Of a DNA stretch of 64,000 bases, positions 1 to 11,143 are shown one piece after another. Under the pieces are notes generated by a model, which worked only from the letters and a program-made list of their open reading frames with translations, was not told where the DNA came from and searched no databases. The stretch is from a virus: IMG/VR virus record IMGVR_UViG_3300034283_001965, positions 1 through 64,000 of that record; one strand, 5' to 3'. The stretch's first letter is position 1. Every line of letters starts with the position of its first letter. Position numbers and translations under genes: made by a program.

Positions 1-3000
1 TGACCCAGGAACAAGTATGGGATTAACATCAGGTTTGGAATCCATAATAGACCTTACATTAAATAGAGCTAGAAACATGCTTGGCCATATGGAAAGTCAA
101 TATGTTGTAAGCATAGAAAACATTAGGCTTAAACCAGGGGTAAGAGTCCACTTAAGAGGAGGTTATGGATCTAACCCTAACTCTTTACAAACATTATTCA
201 ATGGAGTAATTACAGAAGTAGAACTTGGTCAAGTGGTCAAAGTTACCGCTCAATCTGACGCAATAGAACTTAGCCCAATAATAAACTCTACTAACAATAA
301 AGGTAGCAGTGGAAAAATAGATGGCGGAATAAACACCGGAATGTATATGTCTGAGCCAAGAGACTTAATGGTTAGACTTCTTTCGATGGGAGCATCTAGA
401 ACTAGAGAAGCTTTTGCTATGGCAACAAGAGGTACTATTTTTTCTGCTAATAAATTTGGCATTAAACACTTTGGGAACATATTGTATGAACCATTAAATG
501 AGATAGAACTCAATAGACAAAGAGGAATAAGAAACTCAGTAGCCGATGCTGCAACATCTGTAGGAAAAGGTGCTGGAGTAAGCGGAACTGTTTCTGCTGC
601 TTATGGCATGATTAATCCAGCTGATCAAAACCAATCTGTACTTGGAGCCGAAACAAGACTTCCCGTCCTATCGATGATGCAGACACTTTGGTCTAATTTT
701 AGTGCTCAAAGAGATTTAGAATTATTTAAAAGAAATATATATCCAGGAAATGGCACAGGTATAGCTCAGTATCTTGGCGGTGACTTAGGAGATGGATGGG
801 CTCAAGTTAGTTCTCTTAGTCCAGAAAGTAATGTTAATCCAAGATTAGATTATTTGAATAGATTAACAGACTCTTCTTGGAATGATCTTCTTCAAAATTC
901 CGGGGCAGGCGACGCAAGTGCTCAAAAACAATTATCTCTTTTAACTGAAAGTGGAAGAGCAAGAGAAGGCGGAATGGTTGCCAGTAAGATTCTAGGTGGA
1001 GGGCTTGCAGCAGTCGGTATAGCCGGTATGGCAGCACTCCCAGGAACAATACTACCCGCCATAGCAGCGGGAGGAGCCTTTACTGGACTACTAGGGGCAA
1101 TGAATGGAAGAGGTGGAAAAAACATATTCAAGACAATGGGTTTGATCAGTGACCTAGATGACGATATGCCTGGATTTGATGAAGTATCATTTAGATGCCA
1201 AACCTACATGAAGAGTGTATGGGATATATTCCAAACGTGTGCAAGAATTCTTCCTAACTACATTGTAGCGGTAAGGCCATTCGAAGATAGATCAACTGTA
1301 TTTTATGGTAAACCACATTGGTTATATACATCCGGAGTAGTGCCTATCACTACTGGTTTTCCAAGTGAAGAAAAAGCAGTAAGACTGGGATTAAAAACTC
1401 CAAGTTACATCTCTCCAGATCAACAGCTATTAGAAACTTTAGCTGAAATAAATAATCAAAGTAGTTCAACTGCAGACTATCTACAAACTTCAGCATTGAT
1501 GGAATCAAGCGAATCACTTAAGGGTTTGATCAAAGAGCAGTCATCTAATGACTCTGTATATAAGCCAGCTTTAGCCTTAAAGGGTGAAATAATAAATTTA
1601 ACAGATCCAAAAAGATTAAAATTTGTTTCAAAAGAAACCAAAGAAGTACTAGCAGAGATACCAGTAAGTACAGGAAATGTAACAATAGGTTACCACTTAC
1701 CCATTGTTCCTAGTGGTGATCAGTCCCAAGCAAAGCTAGAAGATTTTGTTACAACTCATAAACAGATAGACCAACTCCCTGCTAGATTTAGTTTTCCATA
1801 TTTTACGGACAGAACAAAAGGTGCAATTCTTTTAGACTATGCTTTCTTTTCTGTTGCTGCAAAAAGAGGTAAAGTCAATACAAAAGATACTCCATCAGAA
1901 GATTTTTATAATGATGATAAAGATTATCAAAAATTGGGAAGAGACAAAAATTGGAATATAATCCTAGAAGCAGAAGCTCAATTAATAGGAAAGAGTCCAA
2001 CAACAGATTATGGAGATTTAATAGATACTGAAAAATTAAAACAAGAAATTAGTCTTAATATTTCAACTCTTTCTTCAATGAGATCCCTTGACGTTAATAC
2101 CATAACTGGTAATTCATTTATATACGACCTAGAAGGTCTAGACAAAGGTGCAACAGGAGCATCTGATGTGATAAGAATGCCATTACCATCATTAAAGACA
2201 GAAGTGTCTAACGCTAATAATATAAATTCTTATGGAAGTTGGGAATATAACTACTTTGATAAAGGAACTATAACTGATAAATCTCCATTCTCTTACAAAG
2301 ATTGGGGTTCACCAAAAACCTCAATAGAAGAGCAATTCTACATAGCAATGAGATGGCCATATAAGATAATGGATGATATGAGTGAGTCTAATGATCTATT
2401 AGATACATTTAAGAGTAAATACTTCAGTGGAAGATCTAGTGCAGAGTTCTATGGTAAGCCAGAAGATTATAAAAATAGAAGAATATTAGTTTATAGTCCA
2501 ATAACAAATCAAGCAGTAGTTTGTCAACCGGCATTCTTCATGTGGGGTGAAGATAAAGTTGACACTTATGGAGGCAGTACTGACGGTGAGAATAGGACCG
2601 ATGAATGGTATCTAAATTCAAAAGCAGACAATAATATTGAATTAAGCTTAGCTGCAATTGTTTCTCCTGACGCAGCATTGTATCTTGGAGTATTGAATTT
2701 AACTGAAGATGAAAAAGATTATTACGATGGCGATAACGACGCAAACGACGCTGCAAAAATATTAGCTTCTGCCGGAATATCTCCAAACCCACAACCTAGA
2801 GATTGTTATTTTATATTTGTAGACGACAATACACCATTGGGTGTTGCTAGTACAATGGATATTCCAATAACTCCTTTCAAATTAGTTTCAAGTCCTGGAA
2901 ATGAATCAACTATTACTGGAGATGAAGTATTAATTGGGTTTGGAAAATATTCTGTAGCTGGATCATCTGGACCAACTGAGTTAACTGCAACAATTGCCAC

Positions 3001-6000
3001 CTATGGATCAATAGGAGGAATGTCTCAACTTCCTGCAGGGGCAAGTCAGGCAGCAATTGATGCGTACATAAAAGCAGCAAAGACTCCTATAGCCTCAGCC
3101 TTTACCGACTACAGTCCTTCTGCTGGAATTATTCCAATGACTGCAGCAATGTTAGCTGAGCAAGCTGCTAGAGGTGGAAACTATAAGGATTATTTTAACT
3201 TAGTCAATGCAAAAGATTATGATAAATTGTCTCATGATGAACTATATAAAATATTAGATGGAGAATTAGCAACAACTGGCAACGAATTTACTGGTACAGG
3301 AAGAAATACCTTTCCTGCGGTTTATGATCCAGCAGATCCACAAGCTTACGACGCAAGAGCATTATTTGATGAAGATTTTAGTTCCAACGTACATGTTCTA
3401 GCCGGCAACGGAAGAACATTATTTGAAGCAAATGAAGTTTGGGATCAATTTAGAATGGGATACCATACCTATGACTCAGTAAAGGAAATATTCTTTAATA
3501 TATTTGGTGTAAATCCAGAAGATGAAGAACCTCTACCTTCTACTTTTTCCGAAATAATAAAACAGGCAGCAAGTGGAAAAGTAGAAGACGCGCTAAAGGT
3601 TGAATTATTTAAAAAGTTTAACTCTACAAACGGAACTGCAGTAGATGAATTCTCAGTACTTTTAGGAAGTGATTTTATTAACGCAAAAGGTGCCCAGGGC
3701 CCTGCTGTTGGTGGGACCATTGAAGAAGTTACCTCCGAAGGCATAAAAGCGGCAATAGAGTATGCAAGAGCAAACTTTATAGATGCACCAGAATCTAAAG
3801 ATGGTTTAATAAGTTATTTTAACTCTATATTAAAAGATAAATTTATTAAACTAGGAGCATTTGTTGCAGCAAATAAAACCTTGATTCAAGCGGGTGGAAC
3901 TGATGCTGGCTTTATATTTGACTCAGGTGGCGAAGCTCTTACTGGTAAGCAATTGTTTTATCTAATAATAGGTCTATTTAGACAAGCAATGTGGCAAGAG
4001 CCATATGCCAGAGCATGGTTGGTATTAAAGCCGAATAGAAGATATAAGACTATGGGGATTGGCTCTAGTGATCATTGGGATTTCCGTCCAGTTGATAAAA
4101 TCTTTGCAGCATTTATAGATCCAAATCTAAATTTTGCAAGTGATAAAAAGAAATTCTTAAAATTACTCGCAGACAATAAGAGCGAAGGTAATAGTTCTAC
4201 AAATATTTTTGCTGCAGTAGGTGGAAGCGTAGATGACTTCTATAAGAATAACATTGGACCAATCTGGGGCGCACTAACAGAAGGACTCAATGGTCTTCTT
4301 AATATGTTTAGGGTTTCTATGATGCAAATGGGCTATGGTCTGCAGGAAGTCGACAATTTTGCAAAACAAGCAAATATTTTGAATAAAGCTTTAAACGATT
4401 CTATATATTACTCGGCAGGGCGTGCCGGTTCGATACTCAGAGCAGTAGACAATCCGTTCACTAGAGAATATGGTGAACCAGTAATAGAAGTAAGAGAACC
4501 ATTTCAAAGAATGCACTACCTAAGTTCATTCTCTCATATTTTAGCAAATAATATAACTGAAACAACAGCAAGTGTAGCTACACAAGTTACGGCAGTATCT
4601 GACGGAAAATACCCAGTTACTGTAGCATTGGATAAGAGCATACCTTCCGAGAGACAAGTGGAGAAAACTGTTGAGACAGGTTTATACTTTGACAATGTAA
4701 TGGGTTCTGGTATTTTTGGAATAGCACAACCACTATTCCACCCATTTGAATTTGCTAGAGGAATGAGCAAACTAGCAACAGGAGCACCTGATGAACTAAC
4801 TGCTAGAAGAGTAGCCTTATCTCATTTAAGAGAATCTTTAAAAGATATCTACGGAGGAGAATTAATAGTATTAGGGTCTCCAGATATTAGACCTCATGAC
4901 CTAGTCTATCTTGCTGACGTATATGAAAGAATGTATGGAATATTTGAGGTAGAACAAGTAGTTCATCACTTCACTTCAGATATGGGATTTGTAACATCTA
5001 TTACACCCAATGCTTTTGTGTCAGTAAATGATCCTGGTAGGTGGTTCTTATCTTCCTGGATGCACTCTTGGTTCTCTATTCAAAATATAAGAAACGACAC
5101 TAGATCAATAATGAGTTCAGTTCAATCTGGCACAACTGGCGTTATATCAAACGGAAATATATCAATGGACGGCCTATCACAAGCACTCCAAACACAGATG
5201 CTGGGAGGAATACAGTTTACTCATGGATCAAGTGCTTTAATGAAAGACATTGTGTCAAACTATAGCGCAGAGGCATTAAGTGATGCACAAGCAAGTATCG
5301 AAACTCAGATGAAAGAGGGAAACATCAATGGTCCAGGATTGAAGCCATTGCTGGGTGTAGCAGTAGGCATCATAGGACTAGGAGCTGTTGGAGCCCTGCT
5401 TGCTCCTACTGGTTTAACTGCACTTGGAGTTGGTTTAGCTGGAAGCATAGGTGGCCAGGTGGGTTGGGGCGGTTGGAAATGGGTAAGGGATAACGTCCTA
5501 GATCAACACGGTTGCTATATACAATATCTGAATAGAAATGGTCAACCAATGGATGGTGGATTGGCGATCAACCAAGGAATGGTAGTCGGAAGACATCATA
5601 GCACTAAACTACTTCCTGGAATATTGGGAGTTCGTACAAAGACAAGAGACGTTAACGGAAATGCTTTTATTAGAAGTGATGATATCTTAAAGAGCTTGGG
5701 TTGGAAAGAAACAGAAATTACAGATTTAGTTAGACAAGTAAGTTTAGAAAATGCACTTGTTAACGCAGAAGTCTTAAAGTACTCTGGCACTAGTCCAGAT
5801 CAAGCCTCTTTTTCTAGTTTCTTTAAAGTAGTATGTAAACTAGTTAGGGTCATCGATGCTGGAGAGATAGAAGTAGTAGACGTTTTCAACCCTAGTTCTG
5901 CTCCTTTCAAAGTAAAAATAGACGGAATTATTTCTGTTCCAATGAATTCAATAAGTGGTTATACAAATAATTCTTCTAACCAAACAACTATTATCAATAC

Positions 6001-6712
6001 TGGATCAGTTGGCGGTAAGGCTGGATTGTTTATTTCTGAAAGATTAAAAGATACAGTTTTTGTAGTTAGAATTTCTCCAAATGATACATCTAAGACTTCT
6101 ATATATACAGAAGATGACCTTGCACCAGGTGCTGCTCCAAATAAAGTTTCTAATTATCTAAAAGCAACTTCTCAAAATGGATATACTGATTACGATAAAG
6201 ACAAAGCAAAAGGTACTATATTCTATAGATTAGCTGAAAATGAATTATCAAATATAGAAAATGATTTAAAATATATATTTAGTTATAATGAAGCTTCAGG
6301 TGTCGAAAAAATAAAAAGCGCTTTTAAAGAAACGCTATATAAAGATTCAGTTTTGTTTAAAAAGTTTGAAGAAGTATATTCAGATATAGTTGTTTCCGGA
6401 TATAGAGATTACACTTCTTTACTTGGAACTACTAGACTTTCTGAAATGACAGCTGAAAAAAAGAATTTATTTAGTATACTATATACATATAGGGTAATGG
6501 AAATCCTTTATGATAAGTCGTCTCAATGGCCATATGTTTCGTGGGATGAATACTATGAAGATGGCGGTCCAGCTACCTTAAACTGGGAACTCGTAATAAA
6601 TAATTATGCTCAGGTAAATACCACCGATCTCTTAAGGGAGAGAAGCTCGGTAATAAGCCTAGAAGAACAGATTGCTATGCCTACAGTAGTAGTGACAAGA
6701 AGGGAGAACTAG
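1..6712 (+). CDS. Giant baseplate hub-like tail protein (5' end outside window)
   Basis: An open frame runs from the left edge to a TAG at 6710. The first ATG is at 17, but codons before it are also open, so the true start is probably upstream; numbering here is from that ATG (2231 residues). Residues about 35-95 (VRVHLRGGYG, then FNGVITEVE) resemble the beta-rich start of late-control gpD/gp27-type hub proteins. Residues about 1613-1660 (GSPDIRPHDLVYL, then YGIFEVEQVVHHF) resemble their closing domain. Two glycine/alanine-rich hydrophobic stretches lie at about 321-363 and 1773-1814 and could be membrane-active or tape-like segments. The protein would sit at the tail tip and join tube to baseplate. 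It is far longer than ordinary hubs, so most of its length has no assigned role. Arginine is nearly always AGA and I saw no in-phase CGG codon in the whole frame. The tail assignment is firm, the exact hub identity less so. Confidence 0.7.
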   Translation, partial: DPGTSMGLTSGLESIIDLTLNRARNMLGHMESQYVVSIENIRLKPGVRVHLRGGYGSNPNSLQTLFNGVITEVELGQVVKVTAQSDAIELSPIINSTNNKGSSGKIDGGINTGMYMSEPRDLMVRLLSMGASRTREAFAMATRGTIFSANKFGIKHFGNILYEPLNEIELNRQRGIRNSVADAATSVGKGAGVSGTVSAAYGMINPADQNQSVLGAETRLPVLSMMQTLWSNFSAQRDLELFKRNIYPGNGTGIAQYLGGDLGDGWAQVSSLSPESNVNPRLDYLNRLTDSSWNDLLQNSGAGDASAQKQLSLLTESGRAREGGMVASKILGGGLAAVGIAGMAALPGTILPAIAAGGAFTGLLGAMNGRGGKNIFKTMGLISDLDDDMPGFDEVSFRCQTYMKSVWDIFQTCARILPNYIVAVRPFEDRSTVFYGKPHWLYTSGVVPITTGFPSEEKAVRLGLKTPSYISPDQQLLETLAEINNQSSSTADYLQTSALMESSESLKGLIKEQSSNDSVYKPALALKGEIINLTDPKRLKFVSKETKEVLAEIPVSTGNVTIGYHLPIVPSGDQSQAKLEDFVTTHKQIDQLPARFSFPYFTDRTKGAILLDYAFFSVAAKRGKVNTKDTPSEDFYNDDKDYQKLGRDKNWNIILEAEAQLIGKSPTTDYGDLIDTEKLKQEISLNISTLSSMRSLDVNTITGNSFIYDLEGLDKGATGASDVIRMPLPSLKTEVSNANNINSYGSWEYNYFDKGTITDKSPFSYKDWGSPKTSIEEQFYIAMRWPYKIMDDMSESNDLLDTFKSKYFSGRSSAEFYGKPEDYKNRRILVYSPITNQAVVCQPAFFMWGEDKVDTYGGSTDGENRTDEWYLNSKADNNIELSLAAIVSPDAALYLGVLNLTEDEKDYYDGDNDANDAAKILASAGISPNPQPRDCYFIFVDDNTPLGVASTMDIPITPFKLVSSPGNESTITGDEVLIGFGKYSVAGSSGPTELTATIATYGSIGGMSQLPAGASQAAIDAYIKAAKTPIASAFTDYSPSAGIIPMTAAMLAEQAARGGNYKDYFNLVNAKDYDKLSHDELYKILDGELATTGNEFTGTGRNTFPAVYDPADPQAYDARALFDEDFSSNVHVLAGNGRTLFEANEVWDQFRMGYHTYDSVKEIFFNIFGVNPEDEEPLPSTFSEIIKQAASGKVEDALKVELFKKFNSTNGTAVDEFSVLLGSDFINAKGAQGPAVGGTIEEVTSEGIKAAIEYARANFIDAPESKDGLISYFNSILKDKFIKLGAFVAANKTLIQAGGTDAGFIFDSGGEALTGKQLFYLIIGLFRQAMWQEPYARAWLVLKPNRRYKTMGIGSSDHWDFRPVDKIFAAFIDPNLNFASDKKKFLKLLADNKSEGNSSTNIFAAVGGSVDDFYKNNIGPIWGALTEGLNGLLNMFRVSMMQMGYGLQEVDNFAKQANILNKALNDSIYYSAGRAGSILRAVDNPFTREYGEPVIEVREPFQRMHYLSSFSHILANNITETTASVATQVTAVSDGKYPVTVALDKSIPSERQVEKTVETGLYFDNVMGSGIFGIAQPLFHPFEFARGMSKLATGAPDELTARRVALSHLRESLKDIYGGELIVLGSPDIRPHDLVYLADVYERMYGIFEVEQVVHHFTSDMGFVTSITPNAFVSVNDPGRWFLSSWMHSWFSIQNIRNDTRSIMSSVQSGTTGVISNGNISMDGLSQALQTQMLGGIQFTHGSSALMKDIVSNYSAEALSDAQASIETQMKEGNINGPGLKPLLGVAVGIIGLGAVGALLAPTGLTALGVGLAGSIGGQVGWGGWKWVRDNVLDQHGCYIQYLNRNGQPMDGGLAINQGMVVGRHHSTKLLPGILGVRTKTRDVNGNAFIRSDDILKSLGWKETEITDLVRQVSLENALVNAEVLKYSGTSPDQASFSSFFKVVCKLVRVIDAGEIEVVDVFNPSSAPFKVKIDGIISVPMNSISGYTNNSSNQTTIINTGSVGGKAGLFISERLKDTVFVVRISPNDTSKTSIYTEDDLAPGAAPNKVSNYLKATSQNGYTDYDKDKAKGTIFYRLAENELSNIENDLKYIFSYNEASGVEKIKSAFKETLYKDSVLFKKFEEVYSDIVVSGYRDYTSLLGTTRLSEMTAEKKNLFSILYTYRVMEILYDKSSQWPYVSWDEYYEDGGPATLNWELVINNYAQVNTTDLLRERSSVISLEEQIAMPTVVVTRREN

Positions 6713-6713
6713 A

Positions 6714-9700
6714 ATGGCTGGATCTGATTTTGGATTTGACGTCAATGACCTATCTGATTCTACCGCTATTGCCTCCAAGTTAGGGGAAAGCTATAATCCA
6801 GGTGGATCTGATAGCTTAACTACATCTGCTTCTCAAAATGACTATGAGAATCAGACCCTAACAACTAGAGACATTAGTAGCGTGATGTCACGGAGATGCT
6901 TTATTTAGAAATCCAGCAACCTTGATAGCTACAGAGCAAAAGTTTGTTAACTCAGCTGCTCATTCCATATTGACTACTGGTGCACAATCGGCGGAAGCTT
7001 TTAATATAGTAAATCCTGATTTTCAAGGTCAAAAAGGTCAATCAACAACAATTAGCGGAGGACAGGCTTATCTTAAGATTATAGCTAGCACCATAGCAGG
7101 CACTGGTTATAGGGCTACTGGATCTGGCGCTAATCCTTTGCAGGAGCTACTTGGTGCCTATACTAAGGGTCAATGGGGTCAGGTTACAGATTCAGGTAGC
7201 GTATCCGATGATGGACGTCCTGCCATAAGGCACGGAAATGTTACTTATATTCCAGATCCAGAAGCTCCAGGCTTAGGTTCAAGAGCAGTAGCATTAGATT
7301 CAGAATTATCAGAAGAAGAAAAAGCTTTCTACATAGAACGAGGAACTCTCCTTTATCAAACTCTTAATAAGCAAAATTGTTTAAAAATGGGTTTTGATAT
7401 AGATTTTCCTGATACATGGGATAATTTTAAGTTGTGGTCAACTCATACATATTTTCCTGATATAAAACCAGATCCAAGGTATTTAGACAACGCGATAATT
7501 ACTGCACCAATACAGAAGGCTTACATTTCAGCAGCATTAATGGAATTATTAATTCTATTAACAGATAAAATAGGTTTTAGCGGAGGGTTTGGAATAGATA
7601 GAGCCATAGTTAAAGATACTGCAGAAAATAAAGCTGGCATTAATGGATCTAGTGCTCAAGCGTCCTCGTCTACGGGAACTGTAATATCGGACCATGTGTT
7701 TGGTCGCGGTTTTGACATAATGCAGATAGGTCGTACTAGAGAGTCTATTTTAGCTTTTCAACCAGAAAATGTAAATGACTATGAAAACAAATTAGATTTC
7801 TTACTTGAAGCTCTAAGTACCATCCCGATGCCCTTATTGCCAGATCTAATAATGATTCATCCAGAGGTAGCAGCAAGATTAGGAGTATCTGATGGGTTAG
7901 AAGGACCAGCAACGGCTATAAAATCTAAATATCCTAATTTAAAATATGTTAATTTTGGTACTGATATTAATCACAAAGATCATATACATATTTCCTTTAG
8001 CTCAGAAAGAGGAGGAAAGTATATTGGTTCTGAGGGTCTTATAACAAGCACAAATACTGGAACTGCCCCCGTTGTTACTGATGAAACACAAGCTGCAATT
8101 ACTACTGGAAGACAAAAAGCTAGAATCAGTTTTATGGATAACTTTGATCAACTTTCTGAATTAGAATTATTTTCAATTTTAACAGAAAGATTTTTTGAAC
8201 CAGAAATTGCAGCAATATTTTGTGCTATAGCAGCAAGAGAAGGAAACAGAAGACCTGGATCCTTCAATGGAAAATGTAAAGTAAACGCTAATGGTGGTTG
8301 GGGCGGAGATTACTCTATAGGTTTTTTGCAATATAACCTAATAGGAAGAATGAAAAGATCATCAGACTTTGCTGAGGAAGTTCCTATTTATTTTGATGGA
8401 ACAAAAGATCTACCAACTCCTGTAAAGGTTAAAGTATCCCATTTAGCTTATAAAAAGGGGGCTGATGCTAACCTAAGCAATAACGCAATTGGTGCAAAAA
8501 TGGTGGAATTACAAAATAAAGGAAAACCAGAAACTGATCCACGTATTTGGTATCCAATAAACCAAGTAGGATTTATTGCAACCAGTGCCTTCAATTATAG
8601 TGGGACACCGATTAGTCGTGGAGCAGCAGGGTTCAGACCATGGGGTGATTACAATAATTCAGACGGAACACCTAGGTCTGTTTGTGGATTTATATTTGAT
8701 ATAGAATATCAAGATGTAGTTAGCGTATATCTGACTACTGGTAAAGATATAGCAATATTAGAAGAATGGATTAAAAAAAATATAACAACTACTTCAAATC
8801 CAAGAGTTGTACCATATTTATCACGATGGATGATGGGAAGTGTTTTTACTAGTAAAGGAGCTGTTAAATCTACTAAAGCAATTAATTACGTAGCAGCTTC
8901 TGGATCTGGTGGAACTGGAAGTCCAGCAGTCTTAAAAAAAATAGATAATAAATTAGCCATTATAGGAAATGGAACATTGCAACAGTGCTCCACTCTAGTC
9001 AATGATAAGATGCCAACAACTCCATGGAATAATTATAAAGTTGATGGAGATCTTGGAAGGCGTACATCCCTTGCAAATACGCCCCCAAAAAAATCTGTTT
9101 TAGATACAATAATAGACCTTAAGACTACGCAAGATTATAAACCAGAAGCATATATAATAGTAGCAGGAAGCGCTGATATAACGTTTATATCAACTCAAGC
9201 TACAATGAAAGCTTCAATTATTAAAGTAATGAAACAAATAGGTAAAGTAAAAACTTATTGGTTTAATACATATGGAAAAACAACAGATGACGACACTTTA
9301 AGTAGGTCCATATTATGGAACCAAGCACTGGCTGAAGTAAGGGCTATGGCAGAATTCAAAGATTGGCTTTTGTCTTCAACCACTTTAGAATGGGATAAGG
9401 CAGTGCAGGGAACACCAGGCTATTTATCTGAAAATGGAATAACTTTATCAGACTTAGGAAAAGAGGCTTTTTCTTTAGCGGTTCAACAAGCTGCAAATAA
9501 TTTAGCTGCAATAGTTGTACCGGGATCATATTCTGTTGATGCAGGCGGGGATGCTGTTCCTATTTTCACGGAAGCCCAGATATCAGAAGCTGCACAGTGG
9601 TTAAAGGCTAATAGGTTAGATTTATGGCAGACTACTTATAATAAAACTATTGGCTGTGAAGGATTTGCAAATAGACTTAGCGCAGGACTTGGACTGTATG

Positions 9701-10059
9701 CGATAACTGCGGGTAACCTTGTTGCAAAGTCTCCAGTTTCAGCGGTGTTCAATGCTGAATGGCCAGAGTCAATTCCTACCAACCTAACAACATACCCAAG
9801 TGCTCAAGCCCATTATAATGCAGTTAAGAATAGAAGTACATTCTATAAACCATCAACCCCTAATGGAAAAAACCCACCAGCTGGTTACGTAGTCTATTGG
9901 ACAGGTGGAACTGGTGAACTAGCTAATTTAGGCCACAACGGAATTTCTATTGGTGGTGGAAAGTTTATAGATGAAAGCGACCAAGGAGAAGTACTTCTTA
10001 CTAGTGACATTTGGCCAGGAAGAAACTATACTTATGTAGGAGCATCAGCAACATGGTAA
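6714..10059 (+). CDS. Multi-domain tail lysin, made by +1 recoding at CGGA (6891)
   Basis: The ATG at 6714 directly follows the hub gene. The first frame gives 64 codons and a TAG, but CGGA at 6891 lets translation move +1 and continue to a TAA at 10057, giving 1114 residues. The downstream frame has no good start of its own: its first possible start, a TTG, has no ribosome site. Residue 325 begins SDHVFGRGFDIM and residues 422-426 read DHIHI, the metal-binding pattern of M15 D-Ala-D-Ala peptidases. About residues 495-540 (AREGNR, then GDYSIGFLQYNL) look like a lysozyme/transglycosylase fold with a catalytic Glu. About 745-890 resemble an SGNH hydrolase. The last 135 residues (GCEGFA, GYVVYW, GHNGISIGGG) match an NlpC/P60- or CHAP-like Cys/His amidase. 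All enzyme domains lie after the recoding site. The likely job is local peptidoglycan digestion at the tail tip. The peptidase call is strong; the SGNH call is tentative. Confidence 0.85.
6891..6894 (+). other. CGGA recoding site 1 (tail lysin, residue 60)
   Basis: In phase after TCA. The zero frame ends at a TAG 15 bases later (6906). Reading the next codon as GGA joins ISSVMS to DALFRNPATLIATEQ without a gap. Confidence 0.85.
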
Positions 10060-10071
10060 AAGGAGCAAACA

Positions 10072-10437
10072 ATGCCTAACATTTATCCTAAATTTGATAA
10101 AAAGATTTCGGATTCCCTAGACTCAGCTAGAATACAGCAAACAAAACCTAGGCCTGCTGTTGTCATGTCTTTTGACAGAAAATCGAATACAGTAGTTGTA
10201 ATACTAGAAGATAAAATGTCTGGTGCAGTGGGAGAGATAATGAACAACGTCCCATGTCCAGATATACAAGGGGTTCAAACGGTAGCACCAACAGCTGGTT
10301 CAAGGTGTATAATAGGGTTTAGAGACGATAATGAAAGATGGCCTTATATCATATCTTTTATAAATGATATCAATTTTCAAGCCAAATCTAGAATCAACTA
10401 TGGCGTTGATACTGGAATACCGAATTTTTTAGTGTAA
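10072..10437 (+). CDS. Baseplate spike-like OB-fold protein
   Basis: 121 residues, ATG with AAGGAG eight bases upstream. The middle reads as an alternating beta pattern (AVVMSFDRKSNTVVVILED), then GSRCIIGFRDDNERWPYII. This pattern, ending in a G-F-x-D-D-N...P motif, is what I associate with the small OB-fold proteins at the base of the central spike (gpV/gp5/gp45 types). It sits between the lysin and the gp25-like gene, the usual place for spike components. It lacks the long beta-helix of a complete spike, so the next gene may supply more of it. The function is inferred from fold pattern and position. Confidence 0.6.
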   Translation: MPNIYPKFDKKISDSLDSARIQQTKPRPAVVMSFDRKSNTVVVILEDKMSGAVGEIMNNVPCPDIQGVQTVAPTAGSRCIIGFRDDNERWPYIISFINDINFQAKSRINYGVDTGIPNFLV

Positions 10438-10438
10438 C

Positions 10439-11143
10439 ATGAGCGTACAGGATCCACTTTCAAAAAGCTATAAATCAACGGCAAAAGACGCCCCAAAAGA
10501 GATGCAAGAAATAGGGAGAAGAAAGAACTTTTCCTCTAGAGAGGTGGGCCTTACTCATCCTGACAACTCTTCTTTTATTAGGTTAAACGACGCTGGTGAC
10601 ATAGAGATATTTTCAGTTCCTGGAGTTGGGATTGTAATTAGTGGGGCAACTAGAACAATATCCTTATTTGCCGACAATATTAGATTTCACACCAAAGAAG
10701 ATGGTTTGAAATGGAACTCTATGGACTTTAACCATTCAGCTGACTCTTTTGCGGAACCAGCTTTAGTAAAATCTAATTCAGATAATTATAATCCCGCATT
10801 TGCAAATATGGACTTTTTGATAGAAAGCCTTTCCGGCATAATAGCAGAGGATAAACAACCTCAGGATAGTGAATCTCCTATTACTATTAATGGTGATTAT
10901 CAATTTGCAGACAGCAATAAAGACATAACCGATAACTATGGCTTTAGCCAGGAGTCTGAATCATCATCACTTTTTACAGATGATCAAATTAGTATAATTA
11001 AATCTTCTTGGGAATCCATTCCTTCAAATCAAAATCAAAAAATTAAATATAATCAATTTATAGATTATATAACAAATTTAATGCAAAGTGGATATACCTT
11101 TAACCAATCTAAAGATAAAGCAATAAGGGATAAAAGTGTCTGA
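10439..11143 (+). CDS. Baseplate-associated protein, unknown fold
   Basis: 234 residues; its ATG immediately follows the preceding TAA and its end overlaps the next start by 8 bases. Residues about 35-85 are beta-rich (FIRLNDAGDIEIFSVPG, then ISLFADNIRFHT), like the linker region of tail-spike and gpV-like proteins. The C-terminal half is polar and acidic, with repeated Ser/Asn and a short predicted helix at the end. No enzyme motif is visible. Position between the OB protein and the gp25-like protein suggests a spike or hub accessory. I do not recognise a named family. Confidence 0.55.
   Translation: MSVQDPLSKSYKSTAKDAPKEMQEIGRRKNFSSREVGLTHPDNSSFIRLNDAGDIEIFSVPGVGIVISGATRTISLFADNIRFHTKEDGLKWNSMDFNHSADSFAEPALVKSNSDNYNPAFANMDFLIESLSGIIAEDKQPQDSESPITINGDYQFADSNKDITDNYGFSQESESSSLFTDDQISIIKSSWESIPSNQNQKIKYNQFIDYITNLMQSGYTFNQSKDKAIRDKSV

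Noticed and set aside
922-1131. Minus-strand open frames opposite the tail genes
   Set aside because: They are low-complexity mirror frames with no promoter, no ribosome site and no recognisable sequence.
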